A stretch of DNA of 64,000 bases, taken from contig NZ_LT706951.1 in NCBI RefSeq assembly GCF_900155525.1, forward strand, positions 805,534 to 869,533, in the 5' to 3' direction. This DNA is from Mailhella massiliensis (GTDB taxonomy: Bacteria; Desulfobacterota; Desulfovibrionia; Desulfovibrionales; Desulfovibrionaceae). Every line of letters begins with the position of its first letter. Within the stretch, counting starts at the first letter, position 1. Shown here in pieces: positions 44,000 to 54,235 of the stretch. Below the pieces are notes generated by a model that worked only from the letters and a program-made list of their open reading frames with translations, had not been told where the DNA came from and did no database searches. The position numbers were made by a program, and so were the translations under genes.

Positions 44000-44689
44000 C
44001 ACTGAAGCATTATTTAATCTCTATAATACTTGTCATTCCCCCAAAAACAGCATCAAGAAGCCATCTTTCCTTTTTTCGCACAGTTAGACACATCATCACC
44101 ACGGAATTTTTTAACATATCAAGAATCCTTGTTTGACTGCTCATCATAAAAATGCCGCATCCTGCCTTCATAGGGCTGAGCATACAAGGAAAGGCTTCCC
44201 TCTTCGGCGCTTCACTATGGTTTTTCCCGGGCGGCGTTTTCCTGCCCGCTCCAGGGAAGGTCACGCCGATCTTCATCTGTTCTTTTCAGGCAATCCCCAT
44301 GGACGACGGCTTATAAAAAAGGCATCTCCATCCGGGGCATACATGATACCGCATCGTCATGACCGACAATTTCCGCTTGTTCCAGAGCTGCGGAATCCCC
44401 CGCTGGACGATTTCTGGACTCCCCTTCCGGGAACGGGTCCGGCCCGGAACAAGGCGCCCGGCATGCCCGTCTGTCGCAAGGCGGCAAGGAGCATCCTTGA
44501 TGTTTGAAACGCAGGCCGCCAGAGAGTTCCGGTTCAGTACGAGAGAGAAGAAAGGGCGCATCGTTATCCTTCCTTTGCCGTTCTTCTGAAAACGTACGGC
44601 TACAACTGCCTCTGGTCCGACAAACGCCCTTTACTTTGCCGGAAGGCTGCATTAACCGGGCCGCGTTCCCGTCCCCCACAAGGCACAGA
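44000..44689. other. Intergenic region without a supported gene
   Basis: About 690 bases. The right part is GC-rich with short overlapping frames on both strands, none with a ribosome binding site plus a recognisable product. The left end is AT-rich and holds the promoter for the 430-aa gene. Confidence 0.45.
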
Positions 44690-44721
44690 AAAGCCCGCCT
44701 TCCCAGAGAAAGGCGGGCTTT
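44690..44721 (-). terminator. Terminator of the AddAB-like operon
   Basis: A perfect 12-bp stem (AAAGCCCGCCTT / AAGGCGGGCTTT) with an 8-base loop lies 33 bases past the stop of the AddA-like gene. Read leftwards it ends in a short T run. Confidence 0.75.
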
Positions 44722-44753
44722 CGTCTGCCGGAAGCGGAGCTCTCTTCCGGCCC

Positions 44754-47700
44754 CTACGCTTCCTCCGGCACGCAAAGTTCCAGCATCCGGCCTTCCAGCG
44801 GCAGGTGCAGCAGGGCGCGGCATTCTCTTCCCATGGCGCGCAGAGCGCGCACATACTCGCTCTGCCGCTTTCCGTAATGCGCACACAGGTGTTCCGCCAG
44901 CGCCGTTTCCTCCGCAAAGGCTTCGTACCGGCCGCATTTATGGTCCACCATGAGGCAGGGGCCGAAGGAACCGTCCTCGCGGAGCACCTCGGCCAGCAGG
45001 TCGAGACGCATGGCATCCGTGCGGAAGCCTCCTTCATCGCCGAGCAGGCGCTCCACGGGCCATTCGGTACGGACGACAAGCGCATCGCCCGGCCTTTTGT
45101 CCGCGCGTCCTTCAAACCAGTGCTGCAAGGCCTCGGCCAGATTCTCGCTCAGGGCTTCCAGATGCAGGTGCGCGTCGGGCCAGAGAGGTTCCGGTTCATT
45201 CCACAGCGCGCAGAAGCGCTCCAGCCTCTCCCGCATTCTGCCGGAAGCAAGCTCCCGCCTGCGCTGCTGCTCCTCCATGCCGAACCATACGGCAAACCAG
45301 CCGTGCAGCATGTCGCCGAGCCTGTCGCGCGGGGCATCGCCCGGCACTCCCTCCACAGGCCCGTGCCGCAGCCTCTCCCGCCATACGGCGGAAACGGCAC
45401 TCTCCGCGCTTCCGCCCCGTTCCCCGGCAAAAGAACCAGCCAACGCCGGGCCGCAGACCGGAAAACGCCTGTCCGCCCCGTTCCCGTTCTGTTCACCGCT
45501 CCGCACCTCTTCGGGAAACATGCGCAGCACGCGGCAGGGAATGCCGAGAAAACGCCCGTCCCCGCCGCCCTCCACCAGCGCGGCCAGTTCCCGCCCCGCG
45601 GTCTGACTGAAGGTGCAGAGCGCGGGCGCCACCGTTTCCTCTCCTCCCTTTTCCGAAACGGTTTCCGTTACGAGGGCAAGAATGCTCTTCGGCCGCGTCA
45701 TGGCCACATAGAGCAGACGAAGTTCCTCGTCGCGCAGGCTCTGTTCCGCTTCCCCGAACCTGCGCTGCAAAAGCTCCGGGTCCAGACAGGGCGGAATTCC
45801 GGCCCCTGCGGGAAACGCCCTTTTCAGAATATCGGGCAGCCAGCGGAAGGAACAGCGTTCCAGCGGGTCCTGCTCGCCGGTAAAGCCTTCCAGCTCGCAG
45901 ATACGGCGCACGCCCCATACGGAAGGCTCGCGCAGCCTGCCCGAAAGGCCGTACAGCACGACCATGGGACTTTCCAGTCCCTTGGATTCGTGGCACGTCC
46001 ACACGCTTACGGCATCTTCGCCCACACAGGCGCGTTCGGGGGCTTCCTCCTCCAGTTCATCCAGCCAGCCCTGAAGGGTCAGCGGTCTGCGCGCGGCCCG
46101 GGCCGTCTGTTCATAGCGGCGCACGCAGTCGCGCAAAAGTTCGATATTGGCCGCGCGCTCCTGAAGATTCCCCCACGCGGCCGCCCGGCGGAATACGTCC
46201 ATGTCCCGTATCACGGCGTCCAGAAGTTCCGAAGGCGAAAGGCGCACCATGTCTTCGTGCAGCTTTCCGAGAGGCTCGAAAAGGGGATGGAACAGCCCGC
46301 CCTCGCCCGAGGCTGCGGCCGCAAACCAGTCCCCGCCCACCAGCAGACGGTACAGCGAGGCCATGGCCGGAACATCGTGCAGGTCGGCGGCAAGCCGGCA
46401 CGCATACAGGCAGAGCCGCACCTCCTCCTGTTCCAGCAGTCCCCCGCGCCTGAGCTTTGCCGGTATGCCCCGGCTGCTCAGGGCGTCGGCCACGGCGCGG
46501 CACTGGCTGTGCGTGCGGCAGAGTACGGCAATGTCGCCGCGCACAAGCGGTCGCAGGCCCGTCACATCCTGCCCGGACTTCTTTTCCACCATCATGGAGC
46601 CGTCCAGCGAGCGTTTCACCATCTCCGCCACGGCGGCGGCACGCCCGGCATTGTTCCACGTTCCCTCCTCCGAGAGTCCCAGATGCCACACCTGAAGAGA
46701 AGGCACGGCCTTCACCACGGCAAGCTGCCTTTCGCGGGAAGCTCCGCTCCGTTCCTGCTGTCCGCTTCTGCGGCGCAGGGCGGCAGCCTCGTCGCTCAGC
46801 ATATGCCGGATATCAAGCCTGCCGCGCTGTTCCAGAAAATTCCGCCCGAACCTGTCTTCCAGCGAGGAGAAGAAGGCATTGACGAACTCAGTGACGGCAG
46901 GCAGCGAACGCCAGCACACGGTAAGCGTGTCGTGCTTCCACAGCGTCCTGCCGCCCGCGCTGCGGGGCGTGCCCGCACGGGTCAGTTCCGGCGCCGCGCC
47001 GCGGAAACCGTAAATGGACTGCTTGTCGTCGCCCACATAGATGACGCGGCCCTTTTTCTCCCCGTTTTCGATGATATGTCCCAGAAGCTGAAAAATACGA
47101 AGCTGGAGCGGACTGGTATCCTGATACTCGTCCACAAAGAGCACGCGGAAGCGGCCGCGCATGGCCTGTTGCACGCGCGGCAGGGAAAGCAGCTCCACGG
47201 CCCTGCGCTCCATGTCGGTAAAGTCCAGCACGCCGGCTTCCCTCTTGAGCTGTTCAAAGCGCTCCACCACTTCGGAAGCGGCCCGGAAACTTTCGCGGAT
47301 GAGGCGGCACGCATCCTCACGGAATTCTCTGCTGCGGCAGGCGTCGAAGGCTATCTCGTGCAGAACTTCGCGGAAGGGGGGCGCGCTTTCCCCGCCTTTG
47401 GGCTTCGGATCGGCGCGGGCGAGAAGGAACCAGTCCTTCCAGCGCATATCTTCAAAAGGCATGACATCCAGCTTTTCCAGAAGGTTGAAATGCCTCTGCG
47501 TAGACGCGCTTCTTGCCCCCCGGTACGGCCGGTACAGTTCGTCGCGGCACTGTTCGCGCCGCGCTTCGCCTATGCGCCGCTTGAGTCCGGCAAGATCCGG
47601 GGCCCCGGCCCCCGGCACGAGGAAGGATACAAACTCCCTGCAGGAAGCTTCGGCCGCTTCCTCCATGGCCCTGCGGTCAAAGCCGTGCACGCGGGCATGT

Positions 47701-48227
47701 TCGGCCAGAGCACGCACCACGGCCTGCCATACGGGTTCGCTTTCCACGCCTTCTTCCGGGTTGGCCGCCGTATCGTACATGCCGAAGGCGTGATAGAGCG
47801 AGGGCAGGTCGCTCCCCTCCTCCCCGTCGCGACGGTCGAACACGGCCCCCTGCGCCTCATCGAAAAGCCTTTGCCCGTCTTCTTCCGCAAGCTCGCGCAG
47901 AAGCGGGGAAAATCCCGCGTCGAGGGCGTATTCCTGTATGAGCCTGAGGCAGATGCCGTCCACCGTGCCGATGAGCGCGCCTTCCGCCTTTTCCGCAAGG
48001 TCGGGCCTGCCCGCCTGATGCAGCTTTCTGCGCACGCGGTCGCGCAGCTCCGCCGCCGCCTTGCGCGTGAAGGTCACGGCAATGATTTCCTCCGGGGAAC
48101 AGGGCCCCTGGGGCAGAACGTTTTCCGGCGCGCCCATGCCCAGGGCGTTGCCGTATTCCTGCACCAGATGGAAGGTCTTTCCCGTTCCTGCGCCCGCCTT
48201 GATGACAATCCGTTCCAGCCCGCTCAT
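44754..48227 (-). CDS. addA: AddA-like UvrD helicase / exonuclease
   Basis: This 1157-aa SF1A helicase has a C-terminal nuclease. The Walker A is KAGAGTGKTFHLV (residues 8-20); AVTFTRKAAAELR, VLFVDEYQDTSPLQLR and VGDDKQSIYGFRGA are helicase motifs Ia, II and III. VWTCHESKGLE and LLYVAMTRPK are motifs V and VI. The nuclease has RLDLLAE, MVDHK and a QSEYVRAL (RecB QxxxY-type) motif. The enzyme repairs double-strand breaks and degrades linear DNA. The start at 48227 overlaps the addB stop (ATGA) and follows GGAAGGA. It could be named RecB-like; AddA is chosen because of its partner. Confidence 0.85.
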   Translation of the reverse strand: MSGLERIVIKAGAGTGKTFHLVQEYGNALGMGAPENVLPQGPCSPEEIIAVTFTRKAAAELRDRVRRKLHQAGRPDLAEKAEGALIGTVDGICLRLIQEYALDAGFSPLLRELAEEDGQRLFDEAQGAVFDRRDGEEGSDLPSLYHAFGMYDTAANPEEGVESEPVWQAVVRALAEHARVHGFDRRAMEEAAEASCREFVSFLVPGAGAPDLAGLKRRIGEARREQCRDELYRPYRGARSASTQRHFNLLEKLDVMPFEDMRWKDWFLLARADPKPKGGESAPPFREVLHEIAFDACRSREFREDACRLIRESFRAASEVVERFEQLKREAGVLDFTDMERRAVELLSLPRVQQAMRGRFRVLFVDEYQDTSPLQLRIFQLLGHIIENGEKKGRVIYVGDDKQSIYGFRGAAPELTRAGTPRSAGGRTLWKHDTLTVCWRSLPAVTEFVNAFFSSLEDRFGRNFLEQRGRLDIRHMLSDEAAALRRRSGQQERSGASRERQLAVVKAVPSLQVWHLGLSEEGTWNNAGRAAAVAEMVKRSLDGSMMVEKKSGQDVTGLRPLVRGDIAVLCRTHSQCRAVADALSSRGIPAKLRRGGLLEQEEVRLCLYACRLAADLHDVPAMASLYRLLVGGDWFAAAASGEGGLFHPLFEPLGKLHEDMVRLSPSELLDAVIRDMDVFRRAAAWGNLQERAANIELLRDCVRRYEQTARAARRPLTLQGWLDELEEEAPERACVGEDAVSVWTCHESKGLESPMVVLYGLSGRLREPSVWGVRRICELEGFTGEQDPLERCSFRWLPDILKRAFPAGAGIPPCLDPELLQRRFGEAEQSLRDEELRLLYVAMTRPKSILALVTETVSEKGGEETVAPALCTFSQTAGRELAALVEGGGDGRFLGIPCRVLRMFPEEVRSGEQNGNGADRRFPVCGPALAGSFAGERGGSAESAVSAVWRERLRHGPVEGVPGDAPRDRLGDMLHGWFAVWFGMEEQQRRRELASGRMRERLERFCALWNEPEPLWPDAHLHLEALSENLAEALQHWFEGRADKRPGDALVVRTEWPVERLLGDEGGFRTDAMRLDLLAEVLREDGSFGPCLMVDHKCGRYEAFAEETALAEHLCAHYGKRQSEYVRALRAMGRECRALLHLPLEGRMLELCVPEEA

Positions 48228-50983
48228 GGCAGTTCCTTCCCCTTTTCCGCCTTTCGCCCGCACAGCAGGGAAAGGCGGCAGTACATGCAGGCGGAAACGG
48301 CCTGCGCGGCTGCGGCCTTCATGCGTTTTTCCTCATCGCCGTCCGGGTTCGGGGGCGTGCCTGCCTGCGCCCATTCCGGGGCCGAAGGCAGTTCGCCCGC
48401 GCTGAGGCACGCCTTCAGCGCCTCCCACCGCTGCATCACGGCCGCCCACTGTTCATCCAGCGTCAGGGGCGAATCTTCGCCGCTGCGTATCATCTCCGCC
48501 TTTTTCATAAGAAAATAGCACACTTCTTCGATATCGTGCCTTGCCGGACTCTTCATGCGCGAGGCGGAAGCCGCCCGTGCGCCCGCCTGAAGCGTGCCGT
48601 TGCGGAGCAGATACCGGTAGGAGGCAAGCTGTACGGAACCGGTCTGCATCTCCTTGCGGAAGGCCTTGCTCGACGACCACTTCAAATCCACGATGACGGC
48701 CGGTTCCTGCGGGTTTCCGGCACGGGCAAGGGCCATATCGTAGCGGCCCCTGTAGTTCACGCCCTGTTCCAGAACTCCCCGATAGGAGCGCTCCGTATCC
48801 AGAAAAACCAGCTCCTCCCGGACAAGGAAGCGGCACAGTTCCCGCACGCTCCGGGCAAGCCTTGCGGCCATGTCGCGCAGAAGCGCCCGCTTTTCGGGCA
48901 GGCTGAAGCGCGCTCCCTGCCGCTTCGCCGCGTTCTGCAGGCGGCGGAACATCTCTTCCTGCGAAACGGCCCTATTTTTCAGGTCGTCGCCGTATTCCGT
49001 AAAAAGCCCTTCCACCACGCCGTGGGCCAGCGTGCCGAGCAGGGCGGCATCTCCCTGAAGGGAGCGGCCGCCGTCCCTGATGTTCAGCCGGTTTTCCATA
49101 TACCAGCGCAGAGGGCAGCTCAACAGCATGTTCAGCGACGAGGGAGAAAGTTCCGTCGGCCCCTCAAGGACGCGCGGCTCCCCGCAATCCCAGGGAAGCA
49201 TGGCCGCAGGTTCGGGCAGCGTTTCCGTCTCCACGGCAAAGAAGTCCCCGCCCTCGCCGCCGCCCTTGCCCTCAAGCACGCTCTGCGCCTTCACGATACG
49301 CAGGCCGGATTCTTCCTCCAGCAGCGCCATCACGGGATGGGGCGACGTTTCCTCTCCGTTCATCACGCGGGGCGTGACAAGAACAAGGCGTTGCGCATGG
49401 AAAAAAGGCCTGCGCATGGCCGCGTTGCGGGCGCGAAGGCGTACCGCCGCGCCCTCGGGCAGCCAGGTGCGCGCCTCAAGCCACGCCTGTTCGGCACAGC
49501 TCCAGGCCGTCGTTCTCGGCACAGCCCCCTCGTCCACACAGTTCCACCAGATAACGGTAAGAGGACCGTCTTCTCCTGCGCCGTGCATCTGCCCCGGCGA
49601 GGCAAGCACCACCCACGGTCGGCCTTCGGAGGAAGAAACGCTCTTTTCCCCCCGGCCCGGCACGTCGTCGACAAGCTGTTCCAGCCTTCTGCGTGTCAGC
49701 TCTTCCGTGCCTTCCAGCAGCTTTTCCAGCGTTCGGCAGCAGCTTGCCGTCAGGGCCAGTTCCGGCCGCGCCGCAGCCTCTTCCCCGGCCCAGCGGCCAA
49801 GCTTCGCCGCGCAGGCACGGGCGCGGGCGGCAAGGCCCCTCTCTTCGTCATCCGCCTCGATGCGCCGTTCCGGCACAATCCATGCCAGCGCATCGCGCCG
49901 CTCCTTCGCGGTCAGACGGCAGGGCTTGTCCCCCTCTTCCAGAAGTTCCCTCCATGCCTTCGGCCACGACGACACGGCCGACCAGTCGCTCCCCCGCTCC
50001 GGCAGACATTCGGTAAAACGCAGCGCCGCCAGCACTTCCGCGGCAAAACTCTCCTCCAGCGGACAAAGCGGCAGAAGCAGAAGCTGGCGCAGCAGCTCAG
50101 GATCAAAGGCAAACAGATTCAGCCGCAGATAAAGGGAAAAAAGCTGATCGGCCGGGCGGGCAACGGAGCGGCGGCGGCAGCCCGTGTCGGGCAGCCCGAA
50201 GGCCTGCAGCGCCGTATCCAGCTCCACATCTTCCTCGCGGCGGATGATGACCACCCTCCCCGGAGCCTGCCGCCCCAGTTCCCGGGCCAGCACGGCGGCC
50301 AGAGCCAGCGCCGCTTCCGAAGGATTCTCGGCCGTAAGACGGAAACTTTCCGCAGGGAGCTTCAGCGCTTCATCTCCGGTCTCTTCCGCTTCGCGCAGGT
50401 TCACGCCCGCCTGTGCGAGCGCCTGAAACAGCAGGTTCCACAGCCTGTTCCAGCAGGAACGCGGCTCCGTAAGGCGTATGCCCTCAAGGCCGCCTATGCC
50501 CCACTCCCGTATATGGGAGCAGAGAAACGATACCCGGTCGGCCTCGTCCGGGCCTTCCGCCTCCGCCTCAAGGGAAAAAATTTCGGCAAGGCGCAAAAGC
50601 CCGGCGGAGGCGCATTCCCCGGAAAGACGCCGCAGTCCGGCCTTCTCCCCTTCCAGCGCGCCGGCGTCCTTCAGCTCGTCGCGCATCTGCAGAAGGCGCT
50701 TTGCGGTGTTCCAGCCGTCCGTGCGGAAGGAGGCGGCGTAAAAAGGTTCCCCCTCCTGCGGCACGGCGCCAACCCGCCGCCTGAGTCTCTCTTCCCACAG
50801 GGCCGTGCGCCTGCCCGGCACTTCCTCCCGCGCGGGCAGGCCCAGCTTCTGCTCCAGCAGGGAAAGAAATCCCGCCGGGCCGCAGATCTTCACGCCGTCC
50901 ACGGCCTTTGCTCCGCCCCCGAAGGCCGTTACCGCATCCGGCCACGCGCCCCCGTCCATGTACCTGCCGAGTATGACCTGCAT
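48224..50983 (-). CDS. addB: AddB-like PD-(D/E)XK nuclease/helicase-like subunit
   Basis: This 919-aa protein has a degenerate helicase-like N-terminal two-thirds without a clear Walker A and a C-terminal RecB-type nuclease. The nuclease has GRYDMALARA, VIVDLKWSSS and QLASYRYLL, the usual Asp-x-Lys and Gln-Tyr motifs. The C-terminus has CMYCRLSLLCG, part of the cysteine set that in AddB-type proteins holds a 4Fe-4S cluster. The start at 50983 follows AAGGGGGG. The gene is coupled to addA. The pair may be core repair genes that border the defence genes. Confidence 0.8.
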   Translation of the reverse strand: MQVILGRYMDGGAWPDAVTAFGGGAKAVDGVKICGPAGFLSLLEQKLGLPAREEVPGRRTALWEERLRRRVGAVPQEGEPFYAASFRTDGWNTAKRLLQMRDELKDAGALEGEKAGLRRLSGECASAGLLRLAEIFSLEAEAEGPDEADRVSFLCSHIREWGIGGLEGIRLTEPRSCWNRLWNLLFQALAQAGVNLREAEETGDEALKLPAESFRLTAENPSEAALALAAVLARELGRQAPGRVVIIRREEDVELDTALQAFGLPDTGCRRRSVARPADQLFSLYLRLNLFAFDPELLRQLLLLPLCPLEESFAAEVLAALRFTECLPERGSDWSAVSSWPKAWRELLEEGDKPCRLTAKERRDALAWIVPERRIEADDEERGLAARARACAAKLGRWAGEEAAARPELALTASCCRTLEKLLEGTEELTRRRLEQLVDDVPGRGEKSVSSSEGRPWVVLASPGQMHGAGEDGPLTVIWWNCVDEGAVPRTTAWSCAEQAWLEARTWLPEGAAVRLRARNAAMRRPFFHAQRLVLVTPRVMNGEETSPHPVMALLEEESGLRIVKAQSVLEGKGGGEGGDFFAVETETLPEPAAMLPWDCGEPRVLEGPTELSPSSLNMLLSCPLRWYMENRLNIRDGGRSLQGDAALLGTLAHGVVEGLFTEYGDDLKNRAVSQEEMFRRLQNAAKRQGARFSLPEKRALLRDMAARLARSVRELCRFLVREELVFLDTERSYRGVLEQGVNYRGRYDMALARAGNPQEPAVIVDLKWSSSKAFRKEMQTGSVQLASYRYLLRNGTLQAGARAASASRMKSPARHDIEEVCYFLMKKAEMIRSGEDSPLTLDEQWAAVMQRWEALKACLSAGELPSAPEWAQAGTPPNPDGDEEKRMKAAAAQAVSACMYCRLSLLCGRKAEKGKELP

Positions 50984-51481
50984 GATCCCCCCTTCCCCCT
51001 CCTGCGGGGAAGCACATAAAAACACCCGGTTCACGGTACGCCGAAAAGGCGGCTTCCGCCACAGAAAAATCATGCAGTCCACAACTGTGTGGACGGAAAG
51101 AAAGCTTATCCGCCTCCCGTATGAAAAATGCGGTGCGCAAAGCCATTGAAGGCAAAAAACGGCGTGACGCCCTCACAATTAGGGTAAAAAACGCAGCACC
51201 TGAACCCAAAGCCCCCGCATATGTACAAAGAATAAAAATAAGCTGCCCGCGCCCAGCCAGTTTGCCGGGACAGCCACACATAAAGGGCGAAACGGAACTG
51301 GCGAAAATCACGTTCTTCCCGCCATGGAGCGCAATTCTCCGTCATTCATGGAGCTTCCGACTCCCGGAAGACGAACAGTGCTATTCGAAGAAACACAGTC
51401 GCCCTTTGTCTTGTCATGCTGTAAAAACTGACATACGCTGCTTTCATGGCCAGAAACTGACGCATAGGAAGGAGTTTCTCC
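50984..51481. promoter_or_regulatory. Divergent promoter region of addB and GmrSD-like gene
   Basis: About 500 bases between divergent genes. A plus-strand promoter candidate is TTGTCA (51411-51416), a 17-base spacer and TACGCT (51434-51439), about 45 bases before the GmrSD-like start. Two imperfect copies of AAACTGAC lie at about 51426 and 51449. No other gene is visible. Confidence 0.4.
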
Positions 51482-53596
51482 GTGAAAGGTGACGCCGTCT
51501 CTCTTCTTGAATATATGAGTTCCAAAAAACGCTTTGTCATTCCCGTCTATCAGAGAAATTACGACTGGAAAAACGAACATTGCAAACAGCTCTTCGACGA
51601 CCTTGTGCGCTTGAAGAAATCCGGTCAGAAAAGTCATTTTTTCGGCTGTATCGTCTCCTTTTACGATTCGGAAGCGGACAGTGAACAGTTCCTCATCATC
51701 GACGGACAACAAAGGCTGACGACCGTTTCGCTTCTTCTGCTCGCGCTCCACGACCTTCTCGTTTCCGGCTGTCTTGAATCGACTTCCCCTTATCTCGCCT
51801 CCATGATCAAGGAAGAATATCTCATTAATAAATGGAAATCGAACGATACGCGCATCAAGCTCAAGCCGGTAAAAAACGATCAGAAAGCCTTTCAGAAGCT
51901 GTTTGAAAGTCCTGCCGAACACGTCAAGGATTCTAATCTTACGGTTAACTACAACTATTTCTGCAGGAGGCTCCGTGAAAAAACGCTTCCCGTCGACGAT
52001 TTGTTCGACGCGCTGAAGCGCCTGGTCATCATCCATATTTGGCTGAACGCTTCCGAGGACGACCCCCAGCTCATTTTTGAAAGCCTGAACTCTACGGGGC
52101 TTGCCCTGAACGAAGGCGACAAGATACGCAACTTCATTCTGATGGGGCTGGATTCACCCACGCAGGAAACATTCTACGAACAATACTGGAACAAAATCGA
52201 AGAATGCACCAACTATGACGTGAGCGCTTTCGTGCGCGATTTTCTCAGCATCAAGCAGCAGGTGACTCCGGTCATCAGTAAAACCTACTATGCGTTCAAG
52301 GAATATGTATATAAAACACAACCGGGCACATCACGACATGACGTTGAAGAGCTGCTGAAAGAGCTGCTTACCTACGCCGGATACTACAGACTTCTTTTGA
52401 AGGGGGGAACCAAAAGCAAAACGCTCAACGATTGCATTTTCCGCCTGAACTGGCTGGAAAACTCGGTGAGCCGTCCCTTTCTGCTGGAAATTCTGCGTCT
52501 TCACGAACAGGAAAACAGCCTCAGCCTTGCGGACATTGAAGCGATCTTCCAGATCGTCGAAAGTTTTCTTTTCCGGCGTATCATCTGCGAGGTTCCCACC
52601 AACGCTCTGAACAAGATATTCCTTACACTGCATAAAGAAATCATGCGCTTTGACGGAACGGCTCAACAGTATGTCGAAAAGCTGAAGTACACGCTTTCCG
52701 CGCGGCGCGAAAGCGGGCGTTTCCCGGATGATGAAGAATTCGGTACCGCTTTCACCACAAGAAACGTCTATCAGATGAAGAGCAAAAACAAAATCTATCT
52801 TTTGGAACGACTGGAAAATTACGGCACGCTGGAAACCAAAGACGTATGGAAACATCTCACGGATGGGGACTACAGTATCGAACACATCATGCCGCAGATG
52901 CTCAGTCCGAAATGGAAAAACGACCTCGGTACAGACGCGGAAAGCATCCATGCAACCTGGCTGCACCGCATCGCCAATCTCACCATGGTGGCAAGAAGCT
53001 ACAATTCTATATACAGCAATCTTTCCTTTCCCGACAAGCGGGATGTGAAAAACGGCTTTCGAGATTCAGGACTGCGCATGAATCAGCGCATTGCCCTGAA
53101 AAATGCGTGGGGACTTGCCGAGATGAAAGAACGCAGTGAAATGCTCCTGCAGCAGGCGTTGCAGATCTGGCCCCGCACTGAGTCGACGTTCCGTCCGAAG
53201 GAAAAACAGCTTGACGTTTACGACCTTGGCGAAGACCGCAATATGACCGGTCGGCAGCTTGTGTCTTTCCGCTGGCGTGGCGAAGAACACTACTCATCTC
53301 AATGGTCGGAAATGTATCAGAATGTTATTTCCTGGCTCCACGCGGACGACCCTTCCGTACTCACAAAGCTGGCGCAAGCCTCAAGTCACGACAACCTTCT
53401 CGGCAGCGTCGTTGCCACGACAAAGCCCGATGCCCGCAGCTGGGTGGAAATCGCGCCGGATATCTGGCTTCTCACGCATATGAGCACGCAGGCTAAAATC
53501 GTGCGTCTGCGTCGCTTCTTTGAACTTTACAACGTCGATGAGGGAGAACTCGTCTTTTCCCTGAAGGAAGAAAGCGTACGAAAAAGCCCTCAATGA
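51482..53596 (+). CDS. GmrSD-like type IV restriction protein (DUF262/DUF1524)
   Basis: This 704-aa protein is built like the single-chain GmrSD family that cleaves modified phage DNA. The N-terminal DUF262 has IPVYQRNYDW (residues 20-29) and DGQQRLTT (74-81), the NTP-handling region. The DUF1524 HNH nuclease has EHIMPQ (His468), followed by a RIANLTMV and NSIYSN segment. An extra C-terminal domain of about 120 residues follows. The start is GTG at 51482 with an AAGGAG site 7 bases upstream. The gene is AT-richer than the addAB genes and faces away from them. Confidence 0.87.
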   Translation: MKGDAVSLLEYMSSKKRFVIPVYQRNYDWKNEHCKQLFDDLVRLKKSGQKSHFFGCIVSFYDSEADSEQFLIIDGQQRLTTVSLLLLALHDLLVSGCLESTSPYLASMIKEEYLINKWKSNDTRIKLKPVKNDQKAFQKLFESPAEHVKDSNLTVNYNYFCRRLREKTLPVDDLFDALKRLVIIHIWLNASEDDPQLIFESLNSTGLALNEGDKIRNFILMGLDSPTQETFYEQYWNKIEECTNYDVSAFVRDFLSIKQQVTPVISKTYYAFKEYVYKTQPGTSRHDVEELLKELLTYAGYYRLLLKGGTKSKTLNDCIFRLNWLENSVSRPFLLEILRLHEQENSLSLADIEAIFQIVESFLFRRIICEVPTNALNKIFLTLHKEIMRFDGTAQQYVEKLKYTLSARRESGRFPDDEEFGTAFTTRNVYQMKSKNKIYLLERLENYGTLETKDVWKHLTDGDYSIEHIMPQMLSPKWKNDLGTDAESIHATWLHRIANLTMVARSYNSIYSNLSFPDKRDVKNGFRDSGLRMNQRIALKNAWGLAEMKERSEMLLQQALQIWPRTESTFRPKEKQLDVYDLGEDRNMTGRQLVSFRWRGEEHYSSQWSEMYQNVISWLHADDPSVLTKLAQASSHDNLLGSVVATTKPDARSWVEIAPDIWLLTHMSTQAKIVRLRRFFELYNVDEGELVFSLKEESVRKSPQ

Positions 53597-53649
53597 TGCC
53601 GCACGCCACCCGCCGCCACTGCCGGTATTCGTGCCGGAGTCCATACGCG

Positions 53650-54055
53650 TATCTCAGCCGAAGAAAGCCCATTTCTTCATGCCGCAGCCTCCAGACGAAA
53701 CTATCCGGGATGCGATGCCGGAGTCCCAATTTTCTGCGTAGCCAATCAGAATGAAACACGAATAGCACTCTATCTCGGCGCAGAGAAGGATCGCAATAAA
53801 GCGGTATTCGACCTTCTGTACCCCCATGGTGCGGATATAAAAAAGAGTATCGGACATGCCCTGCAATGGAAGCGAAACAGCGACCTTATGCACTCAAACG
53901 TCATGTACGCCCTTGAAGAGGCAGCATCTACGATGAAGTCGACTGGCTCCGTATGGCGCAATTTCATGCTCAGGAGAGCCGCCGCTTCTACGATGCGTTC
54001 ATGCCCTTCCTTGCAGGAAGTCGCAGGCTGACTTTCCCTGTTCCTTCGAACTGTC
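53650..54055 (+). pseudogene. Frameshifted DUF4268-like remnant
   Basis: Translating this stretch gives two pieces in different frames. The first, from about 53756, reads TRIALYLGAEKDRNKAVFDL and continues through DIKKSIGHALQWKR. After a frame change near 53920 it resumes as DEVDWLRMAQFHAQESRRFY then DAFMPFLAG. Together they fit the DUF4268 pattern (basic IALY strand, I..SIG.ALQW, W..M..FH....RF). No start codon with a binding site is seen. The remnant directly follows the GmrSD-like gene and may be a lost partner or fused domain. Confidence 0.6.
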
Positions 54056-54194
54056 TGCAAGAATTCTCTCCCATAACTCGAAAAGGCATCTCTTAACAAG
54101 AGTCCCCCTGTCTTCCCGGCGGCTGCGCTCTACACCTGCCCGGCAGGGAACTCCGTCCGTCACGCAAAAAACGCCCCGAAGGCCTTAAACGCTA

Positions 54195-54226
54195 AAAGGG
54201 CTTACGATATGCATCGTAAGCCCTTT
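54195..54226 (-). terminator. Terminator downstream of tRNA-Asn
   Basis: A perfect 14-bp stem (AAAGGGCTTACGAT / ATCGTAAGCCCTTT, 4-base loop) lies 10 bases past the tRNA 3' end. Read leftwards it is followed by TTTT. It is a strong intrinsic terminator. Confidence 0.88.
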
Positions 54227-54235
54227 GTGGAAATT

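Noticed and set aside
44805-48518. 1237-codon plus-strand frame antisense to the AddA-like gene
   Set aside because: The opposite strand carries all UvrD helicase motifs; the plus frame is Ala/His/Arg-rich and unrecognisable.
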